Position numbers and translations under genes: made by a program
The notes under the pieces: model-generated
The model's database searches: none
The model's input: the letters and a program-made list of their open reading frames with translations, nothing else
What the model was told of the DNA's origin: nothing
Shown here: in pieces, positions 9,461 to 17,838 of the stretch
Position numbering within the stretch: position 1 is the first letter of the stretch
Layout of the letters: every line of letters begins with the position of its first letter
Source of the DNA: Pseudomonas sp. N40(2020)
GTDB lineage: Bacteria; Pseudomonadota; Gammaproteobacteria; Pseudomonadales; Pseudomonadaceae
Reading direction: 5' to 3'
Length of the DNA: 64,000 nt
Assembly (NCBI RefSeq): GCF_014472415.1
Contig: NZ_JACSZV010000001.1
Span: forward strand, 248,001 to 312,000

Positions 9461-10480
9461 ATGTTTGCGCTCATGCAAAGCACTCGCCTGGAATCGCTGC
9501 ACCTGAGCGTTGACCCGGTTTCCGGGTTGAAGGCGGTCATAGCCATTCATAACAGTCGTCTGGGGCCGGCCCTGGGCGGGTGCCGTTACCTTGCCTATCC
9601 CAATGACGAGTCGGCCGTCGAAGACGCTATTCGTCTCGCCCAGGGCATGAGCTACAAAGCCGCGCTGGCCGGATTGCCTCAGGGCGGTGGCGTTGCAGTG
9701 ATCGTAAGACCGGTGCACGTGGAAAACCGTGGCGCACTGTTCGAAGCCTTTGGTCGCTGCATCGATCAGCTCGACGGCCGCTACATCACCGCTATCGACA
9801 GTGGCACCTCGGTTGCGGACATGGATTGCATAGCCCAGCAGACCCAGCATGTCACCAGCACCACGTCGGCGGGCGATCCTGCGCCGCACGCAGCGATGGG
9901 CGTGTTTGCCGGGATTCGTGCAACCGCCATGGCACGGTTGGGCAGCGACAATCTCGAAGGTTTGCGTATCGCCATTCAGGGTTTGGGCAATGTCGGTTTT
10001 GCGCTGGCCGAGCAACTGCACGCCGCCGGGGCCGAACTGCTGGTCAGCGACATTGACCACGGCAAGGTGCAACTGGCGATGGAGCAGCTCAACGCTCACC
10101 CGATCGCCAACGATGCGTTGCTCAGTACGCCCTGCGACATACTCGCTCCGTGCGGGCTGGGCGGTGTGCTGAGCAGTCACTCGGTTGCACAATTACGTTG
10201 CTCGGCGGTGGCCGGGTCGGCCAACAATCAGCTGACGCATCTGGATGTGGCTGATCAATTGGAGCGGCGCGGAATTCTTTATGCGCCGGACTATGTGATC
10301 AATGCCGGTGGTCTGATTTATGTCTCGCTGAAACATCGTGGCGAGGAACTGACCACCATTACCGCGCACCTGTCGAAAATCAGTTCACGGCTGACCGAAG
10401 TGTTTGCTCATGCGCAGGCGGAAAAACGCTCGCCAGCGCGGGTGGCGGATGAGTTGGCGGAAAGGGTTTTGTATCGGTAG
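9461..10480 (+). CDS. Leucine/phenylalanine dehydrogenase family protein, catalytic Lys replaced by Val
   Basis: The 339 residues align along the full amino-acid dehydrogenase fold (Glu/Leu/Phe/Val family). MSYKAALAG (Lys66) is the substrate-carboxylate lysine and YITAIDSGTS holds Asp113. GLGNVG is in the NAD-binding Rossmann domain. The glycine-rich catalytic segment reads GLPQGGGVAVIV, with Val78 where the family has the general-base lysine (GGGK). The codon is GTT, so this is not a one-base miscall of AAA/AAG. ATG at 9461 has GGGAG upstream. It stands alone, ending at a perfect palindromic terminator. It may be inactive, altered in chemistry or regulatory. Confidence 0.85.
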   Translation: MFALMQSTRLESLHLSVDPVSGLKAVIAIHNSRLGPALGGCRYLAYPNDESAVEDAIRLAQGMSYKAALAGLPQGGGVAVIVRPVHVENRGALFEAFGRCIDQLDGRYITAIDSGTSVADMDCIAQQTQHVTSTTSAGDPAPHAAMGVFAGIRATAMARLGSDNLEGLRIAIQGLGNVGFALAEQLHAAGAELLVSDIDHGKVQLAMEQLNAHPIANDALLSTPCDILAPCGLGGVLSSHSVAQLRCSAVAGSANNQLTHLDVADQLERRGILYAPDYVINAGGLIYVSLKHRGEELTTITAHLSKISSRLTEVFAHAQAEKRSPARVADELAERVLYR

Positions 10481-10498
10481 GTTTCGAAGGCATGAAAA

Positions 10499-10526
10499 AG
10501 GCCCTGAGTCGTACGACTCAGGGCCT
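10499..10526. terminator. Bidirectional terminator between dehydrogenase and yebG
   Basis: A perfect 28-bp palindrome (AGGCCCTGAGTCGT then its complement), preceded by five A and followed by TATTC. It lies between the convergent dehydrogenase and yebG. Confidence 0.85.
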
Positions 10527-10544
10527 ATTCAATTCGGGCATAAA

Positions 10545-10880
10545 TTACTTCGCCGCTTTCGCTGCTTTGGCTGGTTTCACCGGCGCTTCAGCAGATTCCT
10601 CGACCTCGGCTTTTTCGACCGGCTCAGCCGGCGCATTGATCAGCTCCGACAATGCATCAGGCTGGCTCTTGAACGCCCGGGCGAACACATCGCGGTTCTT
10701 CGCCATGTAAATCCCGGCTTCTTCCACTTGCTGCTCAGTCAGCGACGGAACAGCTTTTTGCAGCACATCGGCCAAGTATTCGGCCAGTTCGAGCATTTTG
10801 TCATGACGGTCAGCTTCGGCTTTATCCATGAACAAGCGCTCCAGATCTCGGCTGCTGCGGTATACCACTTCGACGGCCAT
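10545..10880 (-). CDS. yebG: YebG family SOS-induced protein
   Basis: The 111 residues begin MAVEVVYRSSRDLERLFMDK and contain KAEADRHDKMLELAEYL, the conserved YebG pattern. E. coli YebG is a small DNA-damage-inducible protein of unclear biochemistry. The tail is acidic and then Lys/Ala/Pro-rich (KPAKAAKAAK), as is common in Pseudomonas versions. A perfect LexA box stands 43 bp upstream, supporting SOS control. Confidence 0.9.
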   Translation of the reverse strand: MAVEVVYRSSRDLERLFMDKAEADRHDKMLELAEYLADVLQKAVPSLTEQQVEEAGIYMAKNRDVFARAFKSQPDALSELINAPAEPVEKAEVEESAEAPVKPAKAAKAAK

Positions 10881-10922
10881 TCACCACCTCACATGCCTTC
10901 ACATTAGTTGTCTTTGCGACCA

Positions 10923-10938
10923 CTGTATTTATATACAG
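10923..10938. promoter_or_regulatory. LexA (SOS) box upstream of yebG
   Basis: CTGTATTTATATACAG is a perfect 16-bp palindrome matching the LexA consensus CTGT-N8-ACAG. It is 43 bp upstream of the yebG start, where it would overlap the promoter. Confidence 0.93.
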
Positions 10939-11217
10939 CGAAAAGGATAAGCGAATCCCTGCGCTTTGGGTAGTGGCTTTTCAATGTAGACCGGATTTGG
11001 AGTTTGTCAGATCGACCGTGTCGCCTTCATTCGCGAGCAAGCTCGCTCTCACAGGGGCGGGTGCGAGGCCGAGAGTGCGACCAAACGCCACGGCGCGGGT
11101 TTTGCGGCGTCTCGCCATGATGCGTGGCCCTGTTTCTGCATGAAATCAGGCGCGTGAAGAAAAACCGTCACGTCCAACACGCATCATCCGCTCGCATCGA
11201 GCTAAGGAAACATCATC
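10939..11217. other. Intergenic stretch upstream of psiE with one REP unit
   Basis: Between the LexA box and psiE no gene is supported. A single diverged REP unit lies at 11029-11054 (TTCGCGAGCAAGCTCGCTCTCACA, described by its two halves TCGCGAGCAAGCTCGC and CTCTCACAG). The rest is presumably the promoter and leader of psiE. Confidence 0.6.
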
Positions 11218-11718
11218 GTGAAAATCAACTGGGCCGAGAAACTGCGGCAAAACGTGCATCAACTGGCCGAGTCTCTGGGCAATCTGTTCGTCGAGACCTT
11301 CCACTACCTGGCGCTGTTCGCCATCGGTGCGGTCACCGCGTGGGCGGCGGTGATGGAGTTTCTCGGGATGCTCGAAGTCGGGCATATCAAGATCGATGAC
11401 ATTCTGCTGCTGTTTATTTATCTGGAATTGGGGGCGATGGTCGGGATTTACTTCAAGACCAACCATATGCCGGTGCGTTTCCTGATCTACGTGGCGATCA
11501 CTGCGCTGACGCGGCTGCTGATCTCCAACGTCTCGCACCACAATCCGCCAGACATGGGCATCATTTATCTGTGCGGCGGGATTCTGCTGCTGGCGTTCGC
11601 GATTCTGGTGGTGCGTTACGCCTCGTCGCAATTCCCTTCGGTGAAGATTGAACACCCGCAACGCAAGATTGGTACGGGGTCCGGTGAGCATCCCGAAGTC
11701 GAGAAGGGCGAGCTTTAA
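11218..11718 (+). CDS. psiE: PsiE family phosphate-starvation-inducible membrane protein
   Basis: The 166-residue inner-membrane protein has about four hydrophobic segments. LLLLFIYLELGAMVGIYF and the following HMPVRFLIYVAITALTR are the PsiE signature. The function of PsiE is unknown; in E. coli it responds to phosphate starvation. No Pho box was recognised here. The start is GTG at 11218, with TAAGGA 10 bp upstream. Its TAA stop overlaps the convergent DUF3509 stop by 4 bases (TTAA). Confidence 0.9.
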   Translation: MKINWAEKLRQNVHQLAESLGNLFVETFHYLALFAIGAVTAWAAVMEFLGMLEVGHIKIDDILLLFIYLELGAMVGIYFKTNHMPVRFLIYVAITALTRLLISNVSHHNPPDMGIIYLCGGILLLAFAILVVRYASSQFPSVKIEHPQRKIGTGSGEHPEVEKGEL

Positions 11719-12032
11719 AGCCCGGCGGCTTGCCGGGGCTGGCCGATGACTTTTGGCGGTGGCGGGGTCAGCCCGTCGCCGCTGGTCATGGCTTCGAGGA
11801 TCGCCATGGCACTGTGGCCCTGTTCGATGGCGATGCCGAACTGAATGCTTTGCACCAGACGCTTCAGGCGTGTGGGGTCGTTGCGCTGTTCAGCGCTGAT
11901 CATCCGTTTGGCCACGATGCGGCCGCTGTTGGACAGAGTCAGCATGATGCTGCCGTCCAGGCCCTGAATGCTCAAGTTGATCTGATAGTCCGGCGCGAAG
12001 GCATCGGTAATGATCTGAAAAGGGTTGTCCAT
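11715..12032 (-). CDS. DUF3509 family small protein
   Basis: A 105-residue soluble protein of a Pseudomonas-specific family. It begins MDNPFQIITDAFAPDYQINL, has a central beta-rich segment (GSIMLTLSNSGRIVAKRMIS) and a proline-rich tail. No function is known. It is convergent with psiE and shares the TTAA stop overlap, so the two mRNAs are complementary at the 3' ends. Confidence 0.8.
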   Translation of the reverse strand: MDNPFQIITDAFAPDYQINLSIQGLDGSIMLTLSNSGRIVAKRMISAEQRNDPTRLKRLVQSIQFGIAIEQGHSAMAILEAMTSGDGLTPPPPKVIGQPRQAAGL

Positions 12033-12199
12033 GATGCGTCACCGCCTGATTGAACGTGCAGTTGTTGACCGGCCGTGATCTGGTTGGTTCGCCCCTCCAG
12101 ACCACCGGCCATTCCGTGGCCATATCGCCATTATCGTGTTGATCAGGTGTAGCAAGGGCTATGCCGGGAATCTTGTCGGACAATGGATACGGCATAAAA

Positions 12200-12230
12200 A
12201 AGGCGAGCCCATGGCTCGCCTTGTTTATTT
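12200..12230 (-). terminator. Rho-independent terminator of sdaA
   Basis: AAGGCGAGCC and GGCTCGCCTT form a 10-bp stem with a 3-nt loop (12200-12222). On the minus strand it is followed by a T-run. It lies 55-77 bp after the sdaA stop. Confidence 0.85.
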
Positions 12231-12276
12231 GTGGCCCGTTTCAGGGCGCGTGACCGCTCACAGTGCAATTAGCCGG

Positions 12277-13653
12277 TCAGCATTCCACCCAGTTCACCGC
12301 CAAGCCGCCCCTTGAAGTCTCTTTGTATTTGTCGTGCATGTCGGCGCCGGTATCACGCATGGTGCGGATCACCCGGTCGAGAGAAATGAAGTGGTTGCCG
12401 TCGCCGCGCAGAGCCATTTGCGTGGCGTTGATCGCTTTCACCGCAGCAATGGCATTGCGCTCGATACACGGCACTTGCACCAGGCCGCCCACCGGGTCGC
12501 AGGTCAGGCCGAGGTTGTGTTCCAGGCCGATTTCAGCGGCGTTTTCCAGTTGTTCCGGGGTTGCTCCGAGTACGTCGGCCAGGCCGGCAGCGGCCATGGC
12601 GCAGGCCGAACCGACCTCACCCTGACAGCCGACTTCGGCGCCGGAGATGGACGCATTTTTCTTGCATAAAATGCCGACGGCGGCCGCGCCCAGGAAGAAA
12701 TTGACGACGTCATCGTCAGACGCATCCGGGTTGAATTTCATGTAGTAGTGCAACACCGCCGGAATGATCCCGGCGGCACCGTTGGTCGGCGCGGTCACCA
12801 TGCGTCCGCCAGCGGCGTTTTCTTCGTTGACGGCAAGGGCGAAGAGGTTGACCCACTCCATTGCCGACAGCGTCGAGCTGATGACATTCGGCTTGCCGAT
12901 TTCCAAGAGACTGCGATGCAATTTCGCTGCACGGCGCGGGACATTCAGACCGCCGGGCAGAATGCCTTCGTGGCGCAGGCCTTGTTCGACGCACTCTCGC
13001 ATCACCGACCAGATGTGCAACAGACCTTGACGGATCTCAGCGTCGGAGCGCCAGGCGCGTTCGTTGGCCATCATCAATTCGGAAACACGCAAATTGTGCT
13101 GTTTGCACAGCGACAGGAGTTCGGCGGCGCTGGAAAAGTCGTAAGGCAGCACCACGTCACCGGCCGGGGATACACCGGACTCGGCTTCTGCCGCTTCGAT
13201 AATGAAACCGCCACCCACCGAGTAGTACGTCTGCGTGAACAGCTCGGCGGTTTCGCCAAAGGCTGTCAGAGACATGGCGTTGGGGTGGTAGGGCAGGTTC
13301 TCGTCCAGCAACAGCAGATCGCGTTGCCAGTTGAAGGCAATCGAGCGTCCACCCGCGAGGGGCAGTTGGCCGGTTTCGCGCAGTTGCTGGATACGTGGCT
13401 CGATGGTCGACGGATCAATGCTGTCCGGCCATTCTCCCATCAGGCCCATGACCGTGGCGCGGTCGGTGGCATGGCCGACGCCAGTGGCCGACAGCGACCC
13501 GTACAAACGGATTTCCACACGACGTACGTCGTTCAACAAGCGTTGATCGGTCAGCGCCTGAGCGAAGGTTGCAGCGGCGCGCATCGGGCCGACGGTGTGG
13601 GAACTGGACGGACCGATGCCGACTTTGAATAGATCGAAAACACTGATAGCCAT
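12277..13653 (-). CDS. sdaA: L-serine ammonia-lyase (single chain, iron-sulfur)
   Basis: It deaminates L-serine to pyruvate and ammonia with a [4Fe-4S] cluster. The 458 residues carry the beta domain ([16 protein letters not shown] at 10-25) and the alpha domain. Cysteines of the cluster site are visible in the [10 protein letters not shown] and [14 protein letters not shown] segments. It lacks the usual Pseudomonas neighbours of the glycine-cleavage/serine cluster (gcv genes, glyA) and instead stands divergent from a LysR regulator 135 bp away. Its own terminator follows. Confidence 0.96.
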   Translation of the reverse strand: MAISVFDLFKVGIGPSSSHTVGPMRAAATFAQALTDQRLLNDVRRVEIRLYGSLSATGVGHATDRATVMGLMGEWPDSIDPSTIEPRIQQLRETGQLPLAGGRSIAFNWQRDLLLLDENLPYHPNAMSLTAFGETAELFTQTYYSVGGGFIIEAAEAESGVSPAGDVVLPYDFSSAAELLSLCKQHNLRVSELMMANERAWRSDAEIRQGLLHIWSVMRECVEQGLRHEGILPGGLNVPRRAAKLHRSLLEIGKPNVISSTLSAMEWVNLFALAVNEENAAGGRMVTAPTNGAAGIIPAVLHYYMKFNPDASDDDVVNFFLGAAAVGILCKKNASISGAEVGCQGEVGSACAMAAAGLADVLGATPEQLENAAEIGLEHNLGLTCDPVGGLVQVPCIERNAIAAVKAINATQMALRGDGNHFISLDRVIRTMRDTGADMHDKYKETSRGGLAVNWVEC

Positions 13654-13788
13654 GCTAAACCCTTACAAGCAATGGAGTAGGAATCGCTGCCATTTTTTGT
13701 CGGACAAGCGCAATGTCGGCGATACTGCCTGCCTCGGTCTGCCGTGACCAACGAAACTTCCTAAGACAGCCTTTAGCAGGACTAAACA

Positions 13789-14736
13789 ATGAGTCGTCAA
13801 TTGCATGCCCAGACCTACGTCTGGCTGCAGGTGTTTTCCTGTGCCGCGCGGCACTTGTCGTTCACCCGTTGTGCAGAAGAACTGCACATCACCCCGGGGG
13901 CGGTCAGCCAGCAGATCCGCCAATTGGAAGAGCGCCTCGGTTTCCGTCTGTTTCATCGCCGTGCGCGTGGCGTGGAATTAAGCGCGCAAGGGCAGCGACT
14001 GGCGATAACGGTCAACGAAGCTTACGGCAGCATCGACGCCGAATTGCGCCGCCTCGATGCCGGGATGATCAGCGGGATTTTGCGGGTGCGTTCGATTCCG
14101 TCATTCCTGAGCAAATGGCTGACTCCACGCCTACCTCGCCTGCAACAGCGTTTTCCGGATATCCAGTTGCGGCTGGTGGCCGAGGACAGCAGCGTGCCTT
14201 TACATGAGGGCGACTTTGATCTGGCGATCGACCTGAACGACGGCAGCTATCCGGGGCTGTTATCCACAGCCTTGCTCGACGAGCAGATTTTTCCGGTGTG
14301 CGCGCCGAGCCTGCTCCGTGGACGTCCACCGCTGCATGGCCCGGCGGATCTGGTGCATTTCCCGTTGTTGCACGACATCACCGCCTGGCGTGGCAGTTAC
14401 GAATATGCAGAGTGGGAATTCTATTTGAACGCGATTGGCTTCGAAGGCGCCGACGTGCGGCGGGGGCACACGTTCAATCGCAATCACCTGACCATCGAAG
14501 CGGCCATCGCCGGCATGGGCGTGGCGATTGCCCGGCGCACGCTGCTAAATGATGAGCTGGAGCGGGGCGCATTGATCGTGCCGTTCGGGCTGTCGGTGCC
14601 CAATCATAAACGTTATGTATTGCTGTATGCGCCAGGGGCGTTGAGCCATCCGGGCGTGCGTGCGGTGCATGACTGGCTGGTGGAGGAGGCGGGGATTTTT
14701 CGCAGTTTGCACCCGCTGAACGACGGGCAATTGTGA
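13789..14736 (+). CDS. LysR-family transcriptional regulator divergent from sdaA
   Basis: The 315-residue protein has an N-terminal helix-turn-helix (about 20-60; LSFTRCAEELHITPGAVSQQ) and a periplasmic-binding-like effector domain. The layout resembles GcvA-type LysR proteins. Divergent position suggests control of sdaA, perhaps in response to serine or glycine; the effector is not readable. A weak hairpin with a T7 run follows at about 14787-14812. Confidence 0.85.
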   Translation: MSRQLHAQTYVWLQVFSCAARHLSFTRCAEELHITPGAVSQQIRQLEERLGFRLFHRRARGVELSAQGQRLAITVNEAYGSIDAELRRLDAGMISGILRVRSIPSFLSKWLTPRLPRLQQRFPDIQLRLVAEDSSVPLHEGDFDLAIDLNDGSYPGLLSTALLDEQIFPVCAPSLLRGRPPLHGPADLVHFPLLHDITAWRGSYEYAEWEFYLNAIGFEGADVRRGHTFNRNHLTIEAAIAGMGVAIARRTLLNDELERGALIVPFGLSVPNHKRYVLLYAPGALSHPGVRAVHDWLVEEAGIFRSLHPLNDGQL

Positions 14737-14786
14737 GCGAATTTTGCAGAGTGACGAGGCGACCCAACTCCCGACCTTACCAGCGC

Positions 14787-14812
14787 TTTGCCCGGTTGTC
14801 CGGCTTTTTTTG
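14787..14812 (+). terminator. Probable terminator after the LysR gene
   Basis: A short stem (GCCCGG/CCGGC, loop TTGT) is followed by seven T residues. The stem is imperfect, so the call is moderate. Confidence 0.5.
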
Positions 14813-14936
14813 CGAATGAAAATTTTTCTTTTTTCAGGGGTTGAAATGTTTGGCAGTCGGGCCGATTGTTGTAATCAAGGGGTCACGAAATCCTGTTCAA
14901 GGCCTCTTGCGAGCTAGCTGAAATAAGGGATGAACT

Positions 14937-15341
14937 ATGCAAATCCAAGTCAACAGCGATAACCATATTCAAAGTAGTCAACGACTGGAGGAGTGGGTAC
15001 GTACAACCATTGAGAGCACGCTCGAACGTTATGAAGAAGACCTGACCCGTGTCGAAGTCCACCTGAGCGACGAGAACGGTGACAAACCAGGTCCCCATGA
15101 CTTGCGCTGCCAACTGGAAGCGCGGCCAAAAGGCCATCAACCGATTTCCGTCACCCACAAAGCCGATTCGCTGGAACAGGCGATCGATGGTGCAGCCGAA
15201 AAACTGGAACACGCGCTGGAGCACCTGTTTGGCAAATTGCGCGGCAAACCACGCGCCGCTGTGGTGCCATTTAGCAAGGCGAATGACGCACTGCTGGAGG
15301 AAGAATTTCTTGAGAATGAACAGGCAGCGATCAACAGTTGA
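14937..15341 (+). CDS. HPF/RaiA-family ribosome-associated protein
   Basis: The 134-residue protein has the beta-alpha-beta core of the family: IQSSQRLEEWVRTTIESTLERY, then HLSDENGDKPGPHDLRC and SVTHKADSLEQAIDGAAEKLEHAL. Such proteins bind the 30S decoding region and inactivate or preserve ribosomes in stress or stationary phase. The C-terminal 30 residues are acidic and unrelated to the dimerisation domain of long HPF. It has its own terminator. The typical rpoN-linked hpf is a different gene, so this is a paralogue. Confidence 0.85.
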   Translation: MQIQVNSDNHIQSSQRLEEWVRTTIESTLERYEEDLTRVEVHLSDENGDKPGPHDLRCQLEARPKGHQPISVTHKADSLEQAIDGAAEKLEHALEHLFGKLRGKPRAAVVPFSKANDALLEEEFLENEQAAINS

Positions 15342-15369
15342 TGCGCTGATTATTTAATCACCCAATGAG

Positions 15370-15402
15370 AACGGGCCTGCTGATGCAGGCCCGTTTTGTT
15401 TT
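15370..15402. terminator. Terminator between the HPF-like gene and fecA
   Basis: AACGGGCCTGC and GCAGGCCCGTT form an 11-bp stem with a 4-nt loop, followed by TTTTGTTTT on the plus strand. It probably also serves the convergent fecA. Confidence 0.88.
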
Positions 15403-15411
15403 CAGTGGTGG

Positions 15412-17745
15412 TCAAAACGCCACAGAAGTCTGCACATACACCGTCCGCGGTTCCCCCACGTATTTACCCTTGTTGTTGTCATCGAACGAACGCGTGAAGT
15501 ATTGCGTGTTGAAGATGTTCTTCACCCCCACCGCCACATTCAGATCCGACAATTGCGGGCCGAAGTCATAGCCCGCGCGACTGCTGAACAGCATGTAGCC
15601 CGGGATCTTGCCGGTGCTGCCGTCGGCGCTTTCTTTCGAGGTGTTGGCGTTGTCGGCAAACTGATCGCTCTGGAAGCTGCTGTCCAGATTCAACTTCCAC
15701 GGCCCCTCGGTGTAACCGACGCCAATCGTGCCTTTGTGTTTCGAAGAGAACGGCACGCGATTGCCTTTGTTCGGCCCGTCTTCGCGGATGGTCGCGTCAA
15801 CGTAGGCGTAAGAGGCGTAGACATCGAAACCGGCCAGCGCCGGGCTCAAGTCGTCCAGCGCATAGTTGACGCTGGTCTCGATGCCTTGATGGCGGGTTTC
15901 GCCGCGAGCGATCACCGAATCATTGGTCTGGTTACTTTCGTATTGGTTGTCGAAGTTGATCAGAAACGCGCCAATCTCTGCGCGCAACGCGCCGTTGTCG
16001 TAACGGGTGCCGAGTTCCCAGGTGCGCGCCTTCTCCGGTTTCACTTCGCCGCTGCTCACGCGGTTGGGCATCTGGCTGTACTGCACGCTGCCGAACGAAC
16101 CTTCGGTGTTGGCGTACAGGTTCCAGCTGTCAGTCAGGTGATAAAGCACGTTCAGTGCTGGCAGCGCGGTGTTGTAGTCGCCCTTGTATTTGACGTTGGT
16201 GAGGTTGTTGGTCTGCTGCGACTCGATCATTTCGTAGCGCACGCCCGGAGTGATCGTCCACTTGCCGATGTCGATACGGTCATCGACGAAGAACGCATTG
16301 GCTTCGGTGCCGCCGCGCGTATCGCGGTCGTTGCGGCTGTTGGTGGTCGGGTATTGATTGCTGGCAATCGGCGTGCGGTAGCGCAGTTCGTGGCCGGCCT
16401 CGTTGATGTAGCGATAGCCGACGCCGACTTCATGGCTGGTCGGGCCGAGATCGAAGCCCTGGGCGAAACGCGTTTCAAAACCGCGCACCCAATACTCGCG
16501 TGGCGACAGCGAGAGGAAGGTGCCTTGATCCAGATAACCGCTGCGCAAGGTTTTGGTGAAGAAGGTGTTGGCGGTGAATTCGCGGCGATCTTCCTGATAG
16601 CGATAGCCGAAATTGAACATCGTGCGCCGGCCCCAGAACTGGTCTTTCGGGCGCGTGGATTGATACGGATCGGCTTCGTAATCAGCGACGTTCAGGCCTC
16701 CGGGCATGTCAGCCTTGCCTTCGTAATACTGGGCCATGGCGTTGAAGCTGTTGGCCTCGTCGAGCTGATATTTGCCTTTGAGGATCAGGTCGTCGATCTC
16801 GGTATCGCTGTGCTCACGCCAGTCGCCGCCGCGAGTGCCGGAGTACAACAAAGCGCCGCCCAGACCGTTCTCGTTGGTACCGCCGGCCAGCAGATTGGCG
16901 CTGGTCTTGAAGCCGTCGTGGCTCGACGACGGACTGGTTTCCGTCTGGAAGCCGCCCTTGACCGTCGGCTCGTCGGGAATCGCCCGGGTCACGAAGTTGA
17001 CCACGCCACCGACGTTCTGCGGGCCGTAACGCACCGCGCCACCGCCGCGCACCACGTCCACCGCATCCATGTTGCCCATGCTGATCGGCGCGAACGACAG
17101 TTGCGGTTGACCATACGGCGCAAAGGGCACCGGGATGCCATCCATCAACACCGTCGAGCGTGCGGCGAGACGTGGATTGAGACCGCGAATGCCGAAGTTC
17201 AGCGCCATATCATGGCTGCCGGTGCCGTTGTTTTCCGGGGCGTTGACGCCGGGAATGCGGTTGAGCACATCGCGCGCCTGGGTGGCGCCCTGGCGTTCGA
17301 AATCTTCGCGGCGGATCACGTCGCGAGCGCCAGGATGTTCGAAGACGTTGATTTGCTGCGCATCACCGAGCCAGTCGCCGACCACTTTGGAGGTGTCCAG
17401 CTCCAGCGCTGCGTCACCTGCCGGTTGCAGGCTGAAAGCGTTGTCGCCCTCGGCGCGCGCTTGCAGGCCGGTGCCTTCGAGCAATGCGTCAAGACCTTGC
17501 TCTGGCGTGTAACTGCCTTCCAGGCCGCGGCTTTGCACGCCACTGGTGACTTGCGAGCCGAAAGAAATCAGCAACCCGGCTTCGCGGCCAAATTGATTGA
17601 GGGCGTTTTCCAGCGACGACGGCGCAATGTGATAAGCCTTGGCGTCGGCAGCCAGCGCGACGGGCAGGGCGCTGAAACTCAGGCTGGCGCCGAGGACGAG
17701 GTTGCGAAGACTGCGGGCCAGCGGCGTGAGGCGGATGGGGTGCAT
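15412..17745 (-). CDS. fecA: Ferric-citrate-type TonB-dependent receptor with signalling domain
   Basis: The 777-residue outer-membrane receptor has a signal peptide (MHPIRLTP...ALPVALAAD), an STN signalling domain (about 35-110), a plug and a 22-strand barrel. The plug segment NFGIRGLNPRLAARSTV and ILMDGIPVPFAPYGQP-like run closely follow E. coli FecA, as do barrel segments such as YHLTDSWNLYANTEGSFG. ATG at 17745 was chosen because the signal peptide begins there; an upstream in-frame extension adds 17 polar residues. It lies downstream of fecI-fecR, as expected for citrate-iron surface signalling. A candidate sigma-type promoter precedes it. Confidence 0.92.
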   Translation of the reverse strand: MHPIRLTPLARSLRNLVLGASLSFSALPVALAADAKAYHIAPSSLENALNQFGREAGLLISFGSQVTSGVQSRGLEGSYTPEQGLDALLEGTGLQARAEGDNAFSLQPAGDAALELDTSKVVGDWLGDAQQINVFEHPGARDVIRREDFERQGATQARDVLNRIPGVNAPENNGTGSHDMALNFGIRGLNPRLAARSTVLMDGIPVPFAPYGQPQLSFAPISMGNMDAVDVVRGGGAVRYGPQNVGGVVNFVTRAIPDEPTVKGGFQTETSPSSSHDGFKTSANLLAGGTNENGLGGALLYSGTRGGDWREHSDTEIDDLILKGKYQLDEANSFNAMAQYYEGKADMPGGLNVADYEADPYQSTRPKDQFWGRRTMFNFGYRYQEDRREFTANTFFTKTLRSGYLDQGTFLSLSPREYWVRGFETRFAQGFDLGPTSHEVGVGYRYINEAGHELRYRTPIASNQYPTTNSRNDRDTRGGTEANAFFVDDRIDIGKWTITPGVRYEMIESQQTNNLTNVKYKGDYNTALPALNVLYHLTDSWNLYANTEGSFGSVQYSQMPNRVSSGEVKPEKARTWELGTRYDNGALRAEIGAFLINFDNQYESNQTNDSVIARGETRHQGIETSVNYALDDLSPALAGFDVYASYAYVDATIREDGPNKGNRVPFSSKHKGTIGVGYTEGPWKLNLDSSFQSDQFADNANTSKESADGSTGKIPGYMLFSSRAGYDFGPQLSDLNVAVGVKNIFNTQYFTRSFDDNNKGKYVGEPRTVYVQTSVAF

Positions 17746-17813
17746 GTCGGATGATCCTGAGAAGGTTGAATCAAGGGGGCTTTCCTTCTCTGTCACGCCA
17801 GATCTGAAAAACG

Positions 17814-17838
17814 GCTCATTTGTTTTTAAGTATTTTCA
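17814..17838 (-). promoter_or_regulatory. Candidate FecI-type promoter of fecA
   Basis: On the minus strand, GAAAATA (17837-17831) is followed 19 bases later by TGAG. A similar GGAAAATA...TGAG arrangement stands upstream of the second receptor at 23293. FecI promoters have a GGAAAT-like -35. The spacing differs between the two sites, so this is tentative. Confidence 0.35.

Noticed and set aside
14830..14875. A possible sigma-54 promoter before the HPF-like gene (TTGGCAG ... TTG)
   Set aside because: The spacing gives GG-N10-GA instead of the required GG-N10-GC.
15502..17754. A 750-codon open frame antisense to fecA
   Set aside because: It has no recognisable domain and mirrors the third-position GC bias of fecA.
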